Assembly (NCBI GenBank): GCA_009760855.2
Contig: WPIO01000014.1
Span: 4,611,001-4,625,000, forward strand
Source: Cristatella mucedo
Taxonomy: Eukaryota > Bryozoa > Phylactolaemata > Cristatellidae
DNA: 14,000 nt
Direction of reading: 5' to 3'
The translations under genes were made by a program, and so were the position numbers. Under the pieces are notes generated by a model. The model ran no database searches and was not told where the DNA came from. It saw only the letters and a program-made list of their open reading frames with translations. Shown here piece after piece: positions 1-9,300 of this stretch. How positions within the stretch are numbered: the stretch's first letter is position 1; each line of letters begins with the position of its first letter.

Positions 1-1757
1 AGCTGCTGGCTCTTCTTACATAACTTTATCATACCCTCAAAAATTGGGCCTTTAACATGATCGTGAGACCAGCCTTCACATATAAAAGAACTAGCTTTAC
101 ATCCACACAACTGACTAAAAACAGCTGATAGAAAATGGCGGTGCAAGCCATAGTTTTCTTATGTAGCTTCAAGACCCTCCGCAAAGAGCTTTCTACCTAC
201 CTCGATGAGATATTGCAGCAATATCAATCTTCAGTTCTACTGGGCTTAGCAGTCTCTTGCCCATTCTTAAGACAATAATCTCCCCAGCCACTCTTAGAAC
301 TCTCAGGCAGTAATGCAAAATTTGCGCCAGCTGCCGATGTTGGGATCTGCTAGAATCTCTGGTCACTTCTCAGCCTAAATTCTTTGCTGCTTGTTTCCTC
401 AATTTGGTCTTACAAATTCAACTAAGAGCTCGTGTTGCTAAGTTAAATTAACTGCATGCTGATGCCACGATGTGCATGTCCACAGCTGCTAATGCACGGA
501 ATAAGCAAGGGGCAGCTATCCAGTCTACTCATAGCTAGATGCCTGACCCGGACACGAATGAAGAGAACCACAACTCTTTATTTTTTGCAAGTCGCATCAA
601 TGTACATGACTTGAGTGAAACCTAGGGTCCAAAGGGAACCAACGACAGTGGTAATATGTGCTCTCACATCACGACGCAGATAGCCAGTCCGAGTCCTGCA
701 TCATGCGATCTTTATCCTGTTGCTAATTGGGCAAAAGCTGCTGTGGCTCTTCTGCCACTATGTAAATGAGGCTGCTGAATCAGCTGATCTTTTCTCACGC
801 AAACATCTTAACTGAGCAGCTGCTATTAACCATTTGCACCGCGATGTCATAATCTCAAGAGGTACTAGGCCATGTGATGTGCTGCCAAGAAAGAAAGAAA
901 TTTGTCACAGGTCAGACCAATCACAAAAGAAAGGACAGCTGAAACAAATTGCATTAGGCAGTCACTCGACTTACCCACAGTACATATCTTACACTGTTTA
1001 GATAGAGATACTGAGCTATACAATTTTAAAACTGAACAAGCCTATTTTTATCAAATGTAATTACTTTAAGTTACATTTTCAAAAAGAATTTCATAATGAA
1101 CACTCCAATTGGCCAAGCATGTGGTGCCCATGGCCTTGACACTGATGCCCCTCCTCCAGTGCTAAAGCAGCACGGATTCCTTACATACAGGTGATAGCGT
1201 AGGTAACCTAACTTCCAATGGGTCTGCTGAGGTGCACCACACCACCAGCAACAAGCAGAAAACCAGCCGTGTACATTCACAATACTATTGCCAGACAGCA
1301 CATCAGTGCATCATCACTGCGAACACTCTTTCGTTATTTATTTTAAAAAAGCTATGTAATTACAATGCAGCATGCATTAATGACTAGCAGCAGCTGATTG
1401 ATGACTTTTTCTTCATGTCATAAGGCCACGAGAGCTAATTATTTATTTTTAGTTGGAAAACTGAGCAGACAGTAGTTGAGGTTTTGTGACAAGCTAGTAA
1501 CTCACACTTACATGTGCTACTACAGAAAACTTAGGAATGAAACCAAAACATAGGCATACAAGCAAAACTTAGGGGCAAAGGCAAATTATCATGGTTGTTG
1601 GCACGATCCATGTTGTCATTTTGGAGGTGACGCTATGCCATACAACCAAGCAACCAGCTGTATCATTGCTAACAGCTGAAAGATCCTTCTGATGATACAA
1701 AGGAGCTCACCAGCACCTAACTAGTATGAACAAAGAATGTTCTGCTCAACAACTTAC
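1..1757. other. No gene recognised
   Basis: AT-leaning sequence with many stops in all frames. The longest frame here (minus, 1071-1301) has no recognisable domain and no convincing splice borders. No LINE or SINE homology to the copies elsewhere in the window was seen. Probably intron or intergenic DNA. Confidence 0.5.
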
Positions 1758-1876
1758 GCTCAGCTGGCAAGCACAGCCTCTTGTCAATAGGGGCTGGCCA
1801 GTGTCGAGCAGACTCAGCATGCGAGATCTACAAACGTATAGCACGCTCAGTGACAGTTGAACGTCAGACAGAGCAA
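1758..1876 (-). CDS. Exon-like segment, product not recognised
   Basis: 119 nt on the minus strand between acceptor tgtatctgcag|TTGC and a consensus donor CTGAGC|GTAAGT. Only one of the three frames is open (phase 1 in, phase 0 out), giving 39 codons including LSLLDTGQPLLTRGC. It does not resemble a GG domain. The plus strand is also open across it (1781-2002, 73 codons), with a protein-like composition. Either strand could be real, or neither. Confidence 0.22.
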
Positions 1877-1972
1877 CTGCAGATACATGCGAAACTCGTG
1901 AGAATTATGTCACCAACCGAGATCCAATGCTTTGGCCAAGCATCAGACAAAGGCGACACCACTAACACATCA

Positions 1973-2577
1973 AGTAATAATAATACACCCTCAGAGAACT
2001 AAATCTCTTTCTAGGCACTTTACATCTGCTGCAAAAGAAACACGATCGAATGGTGAGTGATATCATGCTTGATAAACAACATGTATAACATGGTTAGGAG
2101 TGACATGCACAGGGTCAGCATGCAAGTGTGGTTAGTGGCAGCATGCACAGTATCAGCACACATAAGCGCAAAAAGGACGAATCACAGGGACCCACTAAAT
2201 GCTGCCCTAAATAGGTGCGGTTTAAGTTCTTTTTAAATGTGGTCAAATCAGGGGATGTCGTGGCGGATGTAGGGAGTGAGTTCCAAGCTTTGGAAGCATA
2301 CGAACTAAAGGCACGGTCTCCATAAGATTTGAGGTTTGTACGATAGAGGTAAACAGTTAGATTCCAAAAAGCAGGTGGTACGATGTTGAGCCTGGTGGGA
2401 GAGTAGATCTGACAGGTAGGCTGGAGCCAAAGAATGAAGTGACCTAAAAGTGAGCGACAAAACCTTGAAGTCGATCCGTTGCTTGACTGGTAGCCAGTGC
2501 AGGTCGGCGAGAAGTGGTGTGATGTGGCAACTGCAACACTCACGACAGGCAAGCCTAGCTGCAGAGTTGTACACTAG
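1973..2577 (-). mobile_element. L2/CR1-type LINE copy 1, 3' fragment
   Basis: 5'-truncated non-LTR element read leftwards. It holds the end of the reverse-transcriptase protein ([19 protein letters not shown], then [10 protein letters not shown], then KAWNSLPT), about 200 nt of 3' untranslated DNA and a short (TTA)n tail at about 1974-1985. The last 38 nt next to the tail match copy 3 at 35 positions. Frameshifts near 2340 and near 2220 break the reading frame, so it is inactive. It lacks about 14 bp present just before the tail of copy 3. Homology to copy 3 stops abruptly near 2577, as expected from incomplete reverse transcription. Confidence 0.87.
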
Positions 2578-3012
2578 TAATCATCTTGGGTCTTTCAGAA
2601 GATTAGTGGAAGATGCATTTACAGCATCTAGATTGCTAAAATCATAGCTTGTCCTCAGAATATGTGTGCAGTAGGCAATTACCTGACTGTCTTGAGTAAA
2701 ACAGGATTCAAATACATGGGTGTTTGCACCTTACGAACAGGGCTAGGGCTCAAGTGTTAGCCCTGTGTAATTTACGAGGAACAACAGACACACATATTGA
2801 AAAGTAATTATTAGATTAATCACTCCATACACGGTCTCTTTCGGAACATCTTAGTGTTCGAGGAACTCCCAAACTGCACTGCATCAGCAGAGCTGCCGAG
2901 TGATATCAGACTGCATGATCGATAAAGAAGCCATGCACATAACAATCCCAACTCTTTCTTTGACCGTGTAAATTTTGCTATAGAAAATGATTTTTAATAT
3001 CAAAATACAGAC
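2578..3012. other. No feature recognised
   Basis: Unannotated spacer between a LINE fragment and a SINE-like element; no open frame of note and no clear repeat. Confidence 0.4.
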
Positions 3013-3122
3013 TGACCAAAAGTCGTCAGCTGGACTAAGCACCAAAAATGTTTCCTTTGAAGGGGTGCGATCTCAAAACCTCTGGGTCACCGGTATAGTG
3101 CTCTAACAATTGATTTAGCAAG
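3013..3122 (-). mobile_element. tRNA-derived SINE-like element, family A copy 1
   Basis: Read on the minus strand. An A-box-like stretch (AATTGTTAGAGCAC, 3098-3120) is followed by ACCGGTGACCCAGAGG and a degenerate B box (GGTTTTGAGATCG, 3068-3080), then a body. The body matches the copy at 8231-8350 in order: AAGG-AAACA, TTTTGG, CAGCTGA, CTTTTGGTC. The match outside the tRNA part argues for a shared repeat rather than a tRNA gene. No intact cloverleaf is evident. Confidence 0.55.
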
Positions 3123-3220
3123 ACTTATGTCCTTTTGGCACTCAAAAAAGAGCTTTGAAGCCTCATCTTTAAATTTGCACTGAAGTGCTACAGCCGAATC
3201 CCGGGGTACTAGGTGAATGA

Positions 3221-3540
3221 AGCTGGTTTGGGCCAGTGGTTAAGGTGCACGCCGACCAAGGCCGAAGTCGTGGGCTCGAGCGCCGTGGCATGAGCCCTGA
3301 TGGCTCATTCGGTAAGGCCGTTGCTTTTCACGATCTCGGTCCCAAGGTTATGGATTCGAATCCTGTAGTGGGCGATCCTTTATCGCTGCTGCAAACGGTG
3401 GTGATAGCCGTAAAGGCTCTTCTGTTGCTATACAAAAGATGCTGTTAAATCTGCTAGTATTTTTTATTTTATTTTTTCAAATGTAAAGTGCCTGAATAGA
3501 GATTTAAGTTCTCTTAGGGCGTTATACAGATGAATTATGT
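3221..3540 (+). mobile_element. SINE with two tRNA-like heads and a LINE-derived tail
   Basis: Unit 1 has A box GGGCCAGTGGTTAAGG (about 3229-3244) and B-box-like GGGCTCGAGCGCC (3272-3284). Unit 2 has A box TGGCTCATTCGGTAAGG (3301-3317) and a near-perfect B box GGATTCGAATCC (3352-3363). A T-rich stretch (3459-3477) leads to a tail at 3479-3537 that matches the 3' end of LINE copy 3: about 35 of 43 positions by eye, through AAATGTAAAG, AGAGATT, AGTTCTCT and AGGGCG. Sharing a tail with a LINE is how SINEs recruit its reverse transcriptase. The short copy at 13832 shares unit 1 and the tail. The 70-codon open frame inside is incidental. Confidence 0.75.
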
Positions 3541-3576
3541 ATTTAGTGATAATACTGATTAAACATGTGTATATAC

Positions 3577-4008
3577 CTTAAAGACAGAGGTCGGCAAACT
3601 CTGGCCTTTAGGCCAGATATGGCCTAGCTAGTAATCTAGTCCGGCCTAATGCTGCCTAGTTATTTATTATTGGATTCGGCTTGATTTAGTTGTCACGGTT
3701 TTATTCCTATTCATTACTGCTGGTTGCAGCTCAAGTTGTCTGTGGCCTGTGTTTATTTTTCGAACTGATATCAGGCGCTTTGTATGAAACAGAAGTCGCT
3801 GACCGGGAGGGGTGATAAATGTCTACCCTTATAATTCCCGTTTGCATTTGTGTTGTTTGCATTTGTTGCGACTGTTTGTTCGTCTGGCCACGCTCCCTCC
3901 TGGCGGCCTTGTGGAATGGATGTGGTTTCTTCTGGCCTCCTAGTGTGCATTCTTGACCTCCTGAAATGGCATAGTAGTCCAAAAAATTTGCAGATCCCTG
4001 CTCTAAGA
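3577..4008. mobile_element. Non-autonomous hAT-type element (MITE) with target duplication
   Basis: The element runs 3585-4000. Its inverted ends are CAGAGGTCGGCAAACT on the left and, on the other strand, CAGGGATCTGCAAATT on the right (12 of 16 identical). This is the end sequence typical of hAT transposons. Flanking 8-bp segments CTTAAAGA (3577-3584) and CTCTAAGA (4001-4008) agree at 6 of 8 positions, as expected of an old 8-bp target duplication. The 416-bp interior is rich in GGCC-like words and encodes no transposase; the open frames inside are not protein-like. Confidence 0.78.
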
Positions 4009-4280
4009 GAACCAAGTATCTTTCTAGGAAGTTTCATTTTGAAAAATATGGATGTTAAACCGGTCAGATTATAGCAGTGTGTGAGCATATTAGCAGTTCT
4101 GCAGTTGCAGTTTCTGAATTATAAGCATTCAGAATCAGACACGTCATATATAGTCTATGGTTTATAAGGTATGAAAAGCCATCTAAAGTGATGGCTAGTT
4201 AGTTGTACTTCGGGCTTCAAACCATTGAGTTGCACGCCATGGCTGGTACTATACGCGTGATACGATACGCTTTACTGGGG
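4001..4280 (-). mobile_element. Possible old SINE with LINE-like tail, cut by the hAT element
   Basis: Plus-strand 4001-4035 resembles the end of the local LINE (AAGAGAAC, TCTTTCTAGG, then TTTCATTTTG against TTTACATTTG), in minus orientation. About 180 bp further, on the same strand, lies a B-box-like GGTTTGAAGCCC (4213-4224). This fits a minus-strand SINE whose tail received the hAT insertion. The A box is not convincing. Confidence 0.3.
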
Positions 4281-4445
4281 CTGCGAAATAAACTGCTCTA
4301 TATTAACGACACTTGTTGTATTAAGGTATGGGCACTCTTGATTGTTGCCACTACCGTCGGCATACCTGTGTGAATCAGTGCAGCATTTACGAGTCGTTAG
4401 CCATGCTTCGAGGCGCCAGTTATACCAGTATTTGCCAAGCGTGTG

Positions 4446-5490
4446 CTAGGACTAGCAGCTGCTATGTGTGCTGTGTTTGGGGCAAAAGACGAGTTCGGAA
4501 GCCACTGTGGTGCGTTTGTAACAATATACTGACAAGGAAGCACGCCAATTGGTTACTGATAACGTGCACAATGTCAGCGCACATAAGCTCACAAAAGAAG
4601 ATTTACATGGATAAGGCACATGCTTAGGGGAATGGGTGGTTTTTTGCCTTTTTTTGTCGTCAATTTAGGGGATGTTGTGACGTCAGTTGGTAGTGAATCT
4701 CATGCCATGGGAGCACACGAACTGAAGGTGCGATCTCCAAATTAGCCCAGGGGTACCCCACACTTTGGATGCTCCTTGGGCGGTCTTTGCCCATTGATAT
4801 CAAAATGCTCTCAGGCCTCCCCCACTGAGATAGTACCTAAATCACTTCACTAAAGTGCCAGTGATACCCAGGCAAGATGTGAGATGCTTGAGAAGGACTT
4901 GATGATTAACAGCATCAACGGCTGCCATGGGATCAAGCAAAACAAGCAGAGAGACTCTATCCAAGTCTGCATTTCTGAGGTCCTTATATACTGGAAACCT
5001 AAGTCAGCATTTCTGAGAAGTCGTTATATACCGTAATCAATGATGACTCAGTTGAGTGATCAGCTCTAAAACACGACTCGAACTTACTTGCTAGTTCTGA
5101 AGTTTCGATATATGAGTTTAGCGTTAAGGTAAGTGTTTAGTTAAGAGTTTAGTTTATGAGTTTTAGTTTATATGAGTTTAGCTGGTCTGCCACAACACGT
5201 TCTAGTGTCTTTGATAGGACCGGTAGTAGGGAAACTGGGCAGAGGTTTCTCAAGTTTTTCTGGTCTTTCCCCTCTTAATGAGTGGCCTAACCACAGCATT
5301 TTTGAAAGGTGCAGGGACCAGACCTGAGGCTGAGGACATATTTATGTTATTTATGCATGGCAGCAGTTGATCTGTGCATCACAGAAGTAGGACAGTGGGA
5401 ACAGGGTCTAGAGAGATAGAAAGTCATCTTAGACTAGGAGAGGAACTTGAATATGAGGTCACTAGTGGCAGGCTTAAATGCAGACATCGA
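4446..5490 (-). mobile_element. L2/CR1-type LINE copy 2, internally deleted
   Basis: Read leftwards. Residues near 5420-5200 give LDPVPT, CTDQLLPCINNINMSS, GLVPAPFKNAVVRPLIK, the start of an L2/CR1 reverse transcriptase. Further on are RADHSTESSL (near 5060) and LVLLDPMAAVDAVNHQVLL (near 4920), the block carrying the first catalytic aspartate region. Then the YLSGG and GTP segment (about 4850-4750) is reached. At about 4745 the match jumps by roughly 815 bp relative to copy 3, losing the YADD region and thumb, and resumes in the C-terminal and 3' untranslated part (4650-4740). Alignable untranslated DNA continues leftwards, faintly, to about 4446. Many stops and frameshifts; inactive. Both outer limits are approximate. 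Confidence 0.8.
5109..5182. repeat. TTTAG-rich stretch bounded by a 14-bp direct repeat
   Basis: TATATGAGTTTAGC occurs at 5109-5122 and 5169-5182, with variants of GTTTAG or GTTTAT between. It sits inside the reverse-transcriptase region of LINE copy 2, where it interrupts the protein match, so it arose after or during insertion. Confidence 0.6.
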
Positions 5491-5767
5491 GGTATTGGCA
5501 AGGAATTGAGGGAGCCGAGTCTGTATCAGTCAGCAACAACGCTTGTAATGGAGCCAAGCCGAGATCGTTCCCACACCCTCTGTATGTAGCTGCTTGCCTT
5601 TGCCAACATTTATTTGTGAGAGCAGTTCCTGTGACATGGGCCATCACTGGGCTAACGATTTCTCGTAGGCCAGGAAGCAGATTCCTGTGCTACTCAAAGG
5701 CAGCAGAACACCGAAGTCATCTCGTCTGACAGGGATTTAAGGAGCCCTTCCTTTTCAATAGGAACTC
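5491..5767. other. No clear feature
   Basis: Could be the eroded linker between endonuclease and reverse transcriptase of LINE copy 2, or the 3' flank of the FAM3-like gene. Translation on the minus strand gives no motif that decides. Confidence 0.3.
5609..5614 (-). promoter_or_regulatory. Possible polyadenylation signal AATAAA
   Basis: Plus-strand TTTATT reads AATAAA on the minus strand, about 155 nt past the stop at 5768 that would end a terminal exon 7. Such hexamers are common by chance, and no further cleavage signal is visible. Confidence 0.2.
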
Positions 5768-6076
5768 TTAAGTACCGCGTAGCAAGAGCGAACTATGCTG
5801 CTTGCTCTCAATAAATGCATTGAGCTCAACAAGTTCTGTGGGGATGTTACTGAGGGAGAGGAGTGCAGTGGGAATGATTCCCCTTAGGGATGAACTCTCC
5901 GATATGATGCATGCACTCCTAATGTCTATTAGGCTGTGCATTGCACAATTACACATAGGTGTAGCCAGGATTAGGCCAAAGAGAAGCAAATGTCGGTTTA
6001 AAGGAGGGCTAGTGACGGCTCCGGAACCATCCCTAAGCCTAGGCATTATTGATTGCTTTATGTTCAGTTCTGCAAG
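5768..6076 (-). CDS. Possible exon 7 of the FAM3-like gene (end uncertain)
   Basis: An excellent acceptor (long C/T tract ending gcctcctcag|CTTG) sits 119 bp after exon 6 and is read in phase 0, as expected from domain A. The frame then stays open for over 100 codons to a stop at 5768-5770. A phase-1 donor (ATGT|GTAATT) would end the exon at 5953 instead. The peptide start (LAELNIKQ, then PRLRDGSG) lines up poorly with the LENKGEM...PWTEVEGC of domain A: the tryptophan and the closing cysteine are absent. It could be a diverged last exon, a terminal exon with its own tail, or chance. A minus-strand AATAAA at 5609-5614 could serve a terminal exon. Confidence 0.4.
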   Translation of the reverse strand, partial: LAELNIKQSIMPRLRDGSGAVTSPPLNRHLLLFGLILATPMCNCAMHSLIDIRSACIISESSSLRGIIPTALLSLSNIPTELVELNAFIESKQHSSLLLRGT

Positions 6077-6195
6077 CTGAGGAGGCAAGAGAACAAAGAA
6101 AGGAAATGCGACCTGGTCCAGGGTGTATAATCCCAATGTTAGTCCAGTCGACAGAGGCTTAACGATATTGTCTTTGCATATGCAAAACACGATAC

Positions 6196-6319
6196 CTCCT
6201 GATAAGGTGATCGATGAAGTCCTCTTTGGCCGACAAAGTAGATGACACTGCGGATCTTGAGCTCATTCACTAAGTCTATGCCGAACTGTTGAAATAGCTT
6301 CCTGGTAAATGGCTGCAAG
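6196..6319 (-). CDS. FAM3-like gene, exon 6 (domain B, C-terminal half)
   Basis: 124 nt: one base finishing TGC (Cys), then 41 codons, ending in phase 0. The acceptor is cttcacttttag|CTTG and the donor CAGGAG|GTATCG. The peptide contains [21 protein letters not shown] and [11 protein letters not shown], aligning with FAM3 'T-R-K-L-F-S-E-L-G-S', 'FR-D-S-W-V-F-V-G' and 'S-P-F-E-Q'. The tryptophan usual after FR-x-x is not kept here, and the G-S turn is G-I. Layout and phases equal those of exon 12831-12705. Two later AGs (gcag|CC, ccag|G) are less good: the first breaks the frame and the second drops six residues that domain A retains. Confidence 0.86.
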
Positions 6320-9300
6320 CTAAAAGTGAAGCGATTTGGAATACGCTGGCAGCCTAATTGCTAGTTGTATACAAATGCATCGGTTGTGAAGAACAGCTGC
6401 GTGGTAAACTCGGTAACGCACGCACACTTGAATGTCGCACTAGCAGTGCCTGTGTAAGGCCCTACACAGTTAAACTCAGCATCTAGTGCTCAACTCAGCA
6501 GCTAGCTGCATAGGGCTAGTGGGGGGGGGGGGAGTGCTAAGATGTGCATGGCAAACAAAAATGAAGGTATTGAAGAGATGGCAAGGCAAGTAGTATAAAT
6601 GCCACTCGGTATGCACAGAAGCCTGCCGAGGACGGCAACATTGCTTTATAGTGCATTCCTCCCCCTAACTGAAGCTGGCATAATTGCCAGCTGCCCCCAA
6701 ACCAACATCAGCAGCAGATAGAGCAGAGTTCGACGAGATAAAAGAGCTGCTTGCAGTGCAATGTTTGGAGCAAAGTGGCCAACACACATAGCTTTCTGAC
6801 ATTGAACGCTGAAACAAAAGCTCGGGCTAAACGTGGCACACCGGGGCACTACCGCTTTATAAAGTTCGCAAGGACTAGGCTTAACTGCCAGTGGCTAAAT
6901 GCTAAATGAATAACAAACATTTTAGGCCAAAGTAACACCGAGAAGAAATTGAATAGCTGGCACACTCAATCCAACGAGAATGACTTTGCCAATGCAAGAA
7001 ACGTCCCACCAAGACTCACGAAGCTCAATGCTTGCAGGTCTGGCCTGTGCGATGTGATATTTACAGATGGTGCAAAACTCGGCAGCTGGTCTTTAGTGTC
7101 ATGAACGACGAGATCGGCACATCAAACCACTTCTCTCTGGCTTGCGATGGGTCTCCATTAAGCAGCGTGTCGTCTTCAAGATCCTGCCACTCACTAGTAG
7201 GTCCATTAGCGCTCTTGCTCCGGCATCTTACCTATCCAAAATGCTTTCTCTTCCTCACGCTTGCCATCATACCACTACCACTCCTCCGGCTTCAGTCGTT
7301 CAGCTGTCAAATGTCCCACTGATCCTAACTTGGAGAAGCAGAAGCGGCCATTACTATGTGCTAGCTGATGGCCTTAGCAAATGTGCTCCATTCCAGCTAA
7401 GCACTAGGGCCTTCTACTTTGTGTGCTTTTTGTAACGGGAGAGCAGGTGAAGAGATGAGGTATGTTACCATGCTACAGAAAAATCTCGCTGATTAGCCAA
7501 ACGTAGCTCGAGACGGCATAGGCTCTTCCGATGTGGCAATTCGGGGTGATGAGTACATTTTGGCTGCAATATAGCAACTTGCTTAAAATTGAAGCCAATG
7601 AACAATTGCATTCACGTGAGATAACATTCTTTAAATTATTTAACTATGCCAACATGCACCTATTCCTAGGTCAAGGATCCAGCTGAAAAACTCAGAAATT
7701 AAAGATGCTAGTTGTACTTGTCCTTTTTCAGGGCCAGCTACAGGAAAAAGTGCTATAGGCAAGAAACTGTCACACGTGCATGCGTGCGCACGCACGCACA
7801 CACACACACACACACATAAAGGTTAATTGTTTTAAATACAGACCAATAGAATGCAATCTGTCGAGTGACGAGTGCCCTCGCCTGTGGGGAACTAATGCGC
7901 AATGTAGGGTCTTCAGGTGAAGTGCTCTACCGATAGAGCCGTTAAGGCTACTGCTCTAAAGCACCAAGCACAGGGCTCGAAACCTTAGCTCCACTTAGTG
8001 CTTGAGCCGTAATGCATGTGCATGCTTTAATTTTAATTTGGCACGGAGCTGCAAAGATTGCATCTGCTTTTGTTTTCGGCCAGAGACCGTAACTGCTGCT
8101 ACACAGATCTGGGCAGATAGGGATAACTTCCATGAGAGGTCTGCTGCAGTATTGATCGGCATCCCTGCATGGCTGAATGCATATGTGACCTTTAAGAGGC
8201 GATTGCAAGTGAAGCAGCAATTTCCATGTACGACCAAAGGCCTTCAGCTGCAGAACGAACTGCCCAAAATTGTTTGCCTTGACAGGGGACGATCCCACAA
8301 CCTCTGAGCTACCGGTCACAGACGACTGAGCTATCGAGACTCTTGCTCTACAGTATTCAACATAAGACTTAAGTGTGCACACTAGTAACTCATTCAATAT
8401 TATTTGTACAGTCGCAAGTTTATTTACCAGTTCGTGGCCTCATCATGAACCACTCCGATTAGGAGATGGTCAGGACTGATACTCTCCAAAAACAAGTCGA
8501 TATTACTAGATTCTACAAAAGAAACAGAAAGCAGGCCGATAGCTCAAAGGGTACTCTAACACCCAGTAAGATACATACAACATTCTCACCACCCAAAGCT
8601 ACAACGGCAACATTACAGCAAGACATTGCCCTCTCTAATGATGTGACTATCCATTGAGAGAAACAGTACAATAGCTGGAGCACAGCTACTTCACTCCGAA
8701 CTAGAGCAAGTTTTGCAAACAACAAGGACTTCAACACATTATCGCTCAGCTAACAATCAAATGCAGTGTCAATCTGGCTGGACAGTAGCACTGTTTAACT
8801 TGAAAATATGCAGGCAGATCAGTGGCACGGTTATTATCTAAAACAAAGAGAGCCCCATGAGTACATGTGACTGTGCAGTGACAGCACTGACGCTGCTCAT
8901 CGTATGATCATCTTGGCCCTACGGCTAAGGGAGAAAAATCAGGCTGCTTATTTGGCAATGTAAATTAATGAACAGTAGGTCGTGGAATTTGTTAGGGAAA
9001 AAGTTGTTTAGTAAAAATATCATGCGCAGTACTGCTGGTGTAGCTGGCGTATAGAACGAGAGATGACAGTAGCAGAAGTCCCAGCAAATCCTGCATCCAG
9101 CAACAGATACTGGTGCCAAAACGAGGGCATCATAAACCTAGCTACAGAAACGCTATCACTTCACTCTACGAAAGAAGAACAAGTCAAAATGAACCCATGA
9201 AGAAATCAGAGCTAAAGACCAAAGCTCTCACTCACACTCAACCATGCATGCCTCTACTTTCTGTATAATACATAACATACACTATGCTTTCTCTGGCACT

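Noticed and set aside
3352-3364. Possible functional tRNA gene at the second SINE head
   Set aside because: A and B boxes are good, but the arms do not pair into a clear cloverleaf and a LINE tail follows.
3236-3448. Plus-strand frame of 70 codons
   Set aside because: Lies within the dimeric SINE.
4328-4627. Cysteine-rich plus-strand frame of 99 codons
   Set aside because: Its right part aligns with LINE 3' untranslated DNA in antisense, and no secretion signal or cysteine spacing of a known family was seen.
6975-7075. Minus-strand stretch [17 protein letters not shown], resembling FAM3 'FR-x-S-W'
   Set aside because: No G-S turn or helix before it and no fitting acceptor in phase; the exon at 6196-6319 fits far better in the same role.
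7948-8397. Minus-strand frame of 149 codons
   Set aside because: Runs through SINE-like elements with A and B boxes; no protein domain.
9120-9166. Strong splice acceptor (ttcttctttcgtag) between exons 4 and 5
   Set aside because: The frame set by exon 4 meets a stop at once; the acceptor at 8513 gives the expected domain sequence.
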